Shown here in pieces: positions 62,102 to 64,000 of a stretch of 64,000 bases of DNA. The stretch is from Leadbetterella sp035299025 (lineage in GTDB: Bacteria; Bacteroidota; Bacteroidia; Cytophagales; Spirosomataceae): NCBI GenBank assembly GCA_035299025.1, contig DATGXK010000014.1, positions 1-64,000 of the forward strand. The letters run 5' to 3'. How positions within the stretch are numbered: position 1 is the stretch's first letter; every line of letters begins with the position of its first letter. The translations under genes were made by a program, and so were the position numbers. The notes beneath the pieces are model-generated. The model searched no databases and was not told the DNA's origin. It worked only from the letters and a program-made list of their open reading frames with translations.

Positions 62102-62394
62102 TTTAACATGAAGAAAATGAAGGGATTAAGGGCACTAAGTCTCTTCATGTTCTTCATTGTCTTAATACCTTCATTTTAGAAAAAATGTTTTGTATAATTT
62201 TAACATGAAGAAAGTAAAGGGATTAAGGACATTAAGAAACTTCATGTTCTTCATTTCTTAATATCTTCATGTTTGAAAAATTAGTCGTTATCGTTTTAAC
62301 ATGAAGAAAGTGAAGGGATTAAAGACATTAAGAAACTTCATGCTCATCATTTCTTAATAACTTCATGAAAGAAAAAAATTAAACTAAAATCACA
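62102..62394 (+). repeat. Three-unit tandem repeat array, period 96 bases
   Basis: Three units of about 77 bases begin with (T)TTTAACATGAAG at 62102, 62198 and 62294 and end with CTTCAT near 62174, 62270 and 62366. They are separated by about 19-base spacers that start GAAAAA and then differ (ATGTTTTGTATAA, TTAGTCGTTATCG). Period is 96 bases. Inside each unit ATGAAG near the left and CTTCAT copies in the middle and right are inverted repeats, so each unit can fold. Units 2 and 3 are nearly identical; unit 1 has drifted and has one extra base. The third spacer leads directly into the GxxExxY gene. Confidence 0.9.
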
Positions 62395-62799
62395 ATGACA
62401 AAAAAGAAAATCACACAGTTGTCTTATGAAATTATGAACGCTGCCATTGAAGTTCACAATGCCCTAGGTCCAGGTTTATTAGAAAGCGTATATGAAAAAT
62501 GTTTGAAACATGAATTAATAAGTAGAGGGCATTTTGTGTCCTCTCAAATCTTGGTTCCAATTGATTACAAAGGAATAAATCTAGAAGCAGAGTTAAGAAT
62601 TGATTTATTAGTGGATGATTTGGTTGTGGTGGAGGTAAAAGCCGTGGAAAATCTTCATCCAGTTTATGAAGCTCAAGTATTGACTTACATGAAATTATTG
62701 AAAAAGCCGCAAGGATTGGTAATCAACTTTTTTTCAAGAAAATTAAAGGAGAGCTATATTCCATTGGTAAATGAGTTTTTCAGACAACTACCAGATTGA
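62395..62799 (+). CDS. GxxExxY protein, PD-(D/E)XK nuclease-like
   Basis: A 134-residue protein. The defining motif GLLESVY is at 27-33. A PD-(D/E)XK-type active site follows: Asp70 in RIDLLV, Glu80 and Lys82 in VVEVKAV, and the helix QVLTYMKLL (Gln94, Tyr98). The family is named for the motif and is of unknown function; the core is that of restriction-like nucleases. It starts with ATG 62395 immediately after a three-unit repeat array and ends before a likely separate DJ-1 gene. No transposase or toxin is adjacent. Confidence 0.85.
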   Translation: MTKKKITQLSYEIMNAAIEVHNALGPGLLESVYEKCLKHELISRGHFVSSQILVPIDYKGINLEAELRIDLLVDDLVVVEVKAVENLHPVYEAQVLTYMKLLKKPQGLVINFFSRKLKESYIPLVNEFFRQLPD

Positions 62800-62879
62800 A
62801 TCTGTAAGATATCTCATTCAACATATTTTGATTTAGAAAAAACATCTAGAACTACCCAATTATTGCTATAAGAATACTT

Positions 62880-62887
62880 TATATTTG
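62880..62887 (+). promoter_or_regulatory. Promoter -7 element of the DJ-1 gene
   Basis: TATATTTG, an exact TAnnTTTG match, 26 bases before the ATG at 62914. A TTG at 62863-62865 is 14 bases upstream, a little close for the -33 element. Confidence 0.45.
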
Positions 62888-62913
62888 TTCTTTATTCAAC
62901 CTAACTTAATACA

Positions 62914-63477
62914 ATGTCAAATAAAGGAAAAATTCTTATTATCACTGGCGATGCTGGCGAAGGCTACGAATGTTTATATGGCAAGCACCGCTTTGAAGAA
63001 GCTGGTTATGAATCAGTTATTGCAGCACCAAGTGTAAAAAGACTCAATTTGGTTATTCATGATTTTGAGCCAGGCTGGGATACTTATGTTGAAAAACCCG
63101 GCTACATGGTGGAGTCGGACATTGCGTTTGATGATGTAAAAGTTGAGGAATATTTGGCCGTTTTGATTTTGGGTGGAAGAGCACCAGAGTTTTTACGGCA
63201 CAATGATAAAGTTATAGAAATTGTAAGAACATTCGACAAAGCCGACAAATTTATCTTCTCTATTTGTCACGGAATTCAAATTCTCACAGCCGCAGGTTTG
63301 GTTAAAGACAAAACGGTTACTTGCTACGAAAACGTGCGTTTCGAAGTAGAAGCTTGTGGAGGCAATTTTGTAGGTAAAAACGAAGCCGTGAGAGATGGAA
63401 GATACGTTTCTGGCCAAACGTGGCAATCGCATCCCGATTTTTATAGAATGGTTTTTGAGTGTTTGGAGGAGGGGTGA
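62914..63477 (+). CDS. DJ-1/PfpI-family protein
   Basis: A 187-residue cytosolic protein. GGRAPEFLR (87-95, Glu92) and the nucleophile elbow FSICHGIQIL with Cys118 and His119 are the DJ-1/PfpI hallmarks. Family members act as deglycase, chaperone or protease-like enzymes; the activity here is not determinable. Length is normal. It follows the GxxExxY gene by 114 bases and has its own -7 element. Confidence 0.88.
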   Translation: MSNKGKILIITGDAGEGYECLYGKHRFEEAGYESVIAAPSVKRLNLVIHDFEPGWDTYVEKPGYMVESDIAFDDVKVEEYLAVLILGGRAPEFLRHNDKVIEIVRTFDKADKFIFSICHGIQILTAAGLVKDKTVTCYENVRFEVEACGGNFVGKNEAVRDGRYVSGQTWQSHPDFYRMVFECLEEG

Positions 63478-63657
63478 AGCGAATCAGTAATTCGGTCTGA
63501 AGACGGATAGTCACTCGTGCTTAGTCCGAAGACCAAGAACATCAGGGGTGCGTATCGGTGGTTCTATCTCAAGATCTAGTGCGGTTAGATTGACGTATTC
63601 AGACTAAACAGAACTTCAATTTCCTTAATTTATAGTAGTTTCAAAAAATCTATTTTT

Positions 63658-64000
63658 ATGCTACCAATTGAACTTACCCGGGAACCGAAATTCTTTGCGA
63701 ATGATGAATTTTGGGAAGAATTTATTAATCAAATAGGAAAATATGCAAAGATAATTGATAAAGACTTTTTGAGCCAAATATGTTACGAACATGCTCATAG
63801 ATTTAACTATCAATTTCCCAAATTTGATATTAATAAAAATCAAATAATTCGAGTTCATAAAACAGCCCAAGAAATACTAAATGAGATAAAATATGAGTCT
63901 GGACAAGAATTAACTTTTCACTTTGACAATGTTAATAATTACTTATTAAATCCACAAAATGAAATTAATCATGACGTTTTAAAATATATTCTTGATAAAG
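63658..64000 (+). CDS. Unrecognised gene, 5' part only
   Basis: An open frame from ATG 63658 to the window end, at least 114 codons without a stop. The product is polar and Asn/Lys/Phe-rich (EFWEEFINQIGKYAKIIDKDF, then HRFNYQFPKFDI), with no signal peptide or membrane segment and no motif I recognise. Codon use is very AT-rich, like the GDPD pair at 13271. Upstream 63478-63657 is a relatively GC-rich gap with an imperfect hairpin (GGTCT near 63500 with AGACC near 63530). Confidence 0.55.
   Translation, partial: MLPIELTREPKFFANDEFWEEFINQIGKYAKIIDKDFLSQICYEHAHRFNYQFPKFDINKNQIIRVHKTAQEILNEIKYESGQELTFHFDNVNNYLLNPQNEINHDVLKYILDK

Noticed and set aside
62102..62370. CRISPR array
   Set aside because: Units of 77 bases with 19-base spacers are outside CRISPR sizes, there are only three, and no cas gene is near.

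Overview
The window looks like chromosomal DNA of a Bacteroidota bacterium, most likely a Cytophagia-type member. The evidence is AT-rich DNA, almost no Shine-Dalgarno sites, several exact matches to the Bacteroidota promoter -7 element (TAnnTTTG), a TonB-dependent receptor next to a DUF4249 lipoprotein, many FKBP lipoproteins, bacillithiol synthesis (BshC), the N-acyl-ornithine carbamoyltransferase route to arginine, a NagB/PIG-L fusion, and an ftsK-lolA pair. The assignment rests on recalled family knowledge; no database was searched.

Layout. 1-130: 3' end of a 5S rRNA and its terminator. 372-2542: a 2H phosphoesterase, an exported unknown protein and endonuclease III. 2619-7415 (minus): leuC-leuD-cimA-leuB, a branched-chain amino acid operon whose synthase looks like citramalate synthase. 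7696-12887: BshC, MnmD, a sugar transporter and an exported class V aminotransferase-like protein. 12888-14927: a very AT-rich pair, a glycerophosphodiester phosphodiesterase and a membrane-anchored amidotransferase-fold protein. 14909-24681: a divergent GH13-like protein, a secreted protease/MORN protein, AccD, a DUF4249/TonB receptor pair and NagB-PIG-L. 25032-32792: a small membrane protein, an RluA-type synthase, Dxr, a GNAT, AhcY, two FKBP lipoproteins, NrnA and Ndk. 32848-37547: a trehalase-like lipoprotein without its catalytic residues, LolA and FtsK. 37848-46084: a ThuA protein, a large SGNH/beta-propeller/cytochrome c protein, a third FKBP, a LOG protein, a lipocalin-like lipoprotein, a sugar dehydrogenase-like protein and a phosphodiesterase. 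46209-54624: tRNA-fMet with a near-ideal promoter, an LTA-synthase-like sulfatase, Era, a cupin, an SMP-30 protein, an amino acid permease, an orphan membrane protein and PurH. 54896-61044: a cupin, an AraC regulator, a beta-CASP metallo-hydrolase, a stand-alone DsbD N-domain, a toxin-like/immunity-like overlapping pair and a ModF-like ATPase. 61150-64000: an N-acyl-ornithine carbamoyltransferase, a three-unit 96-bp repeat array leading into a GxxExxY nuclease-like gene, a DJ-1 protein and the start of an unrecognised gene.

Most of the window is housekeeping. The best candidates for something new are the repeat array plus GxxExxY gene (62102-62799), the secreted toxin-like protein with its overlapping small partner (58328-59478), the translationally coupled GDPD/amidotransferase-fold pair (13271-14927), and the catalytically degenerate trehalase (32848-34368). 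A family of short CGATTT/AAATCG palindromes also lies between genes at four places.
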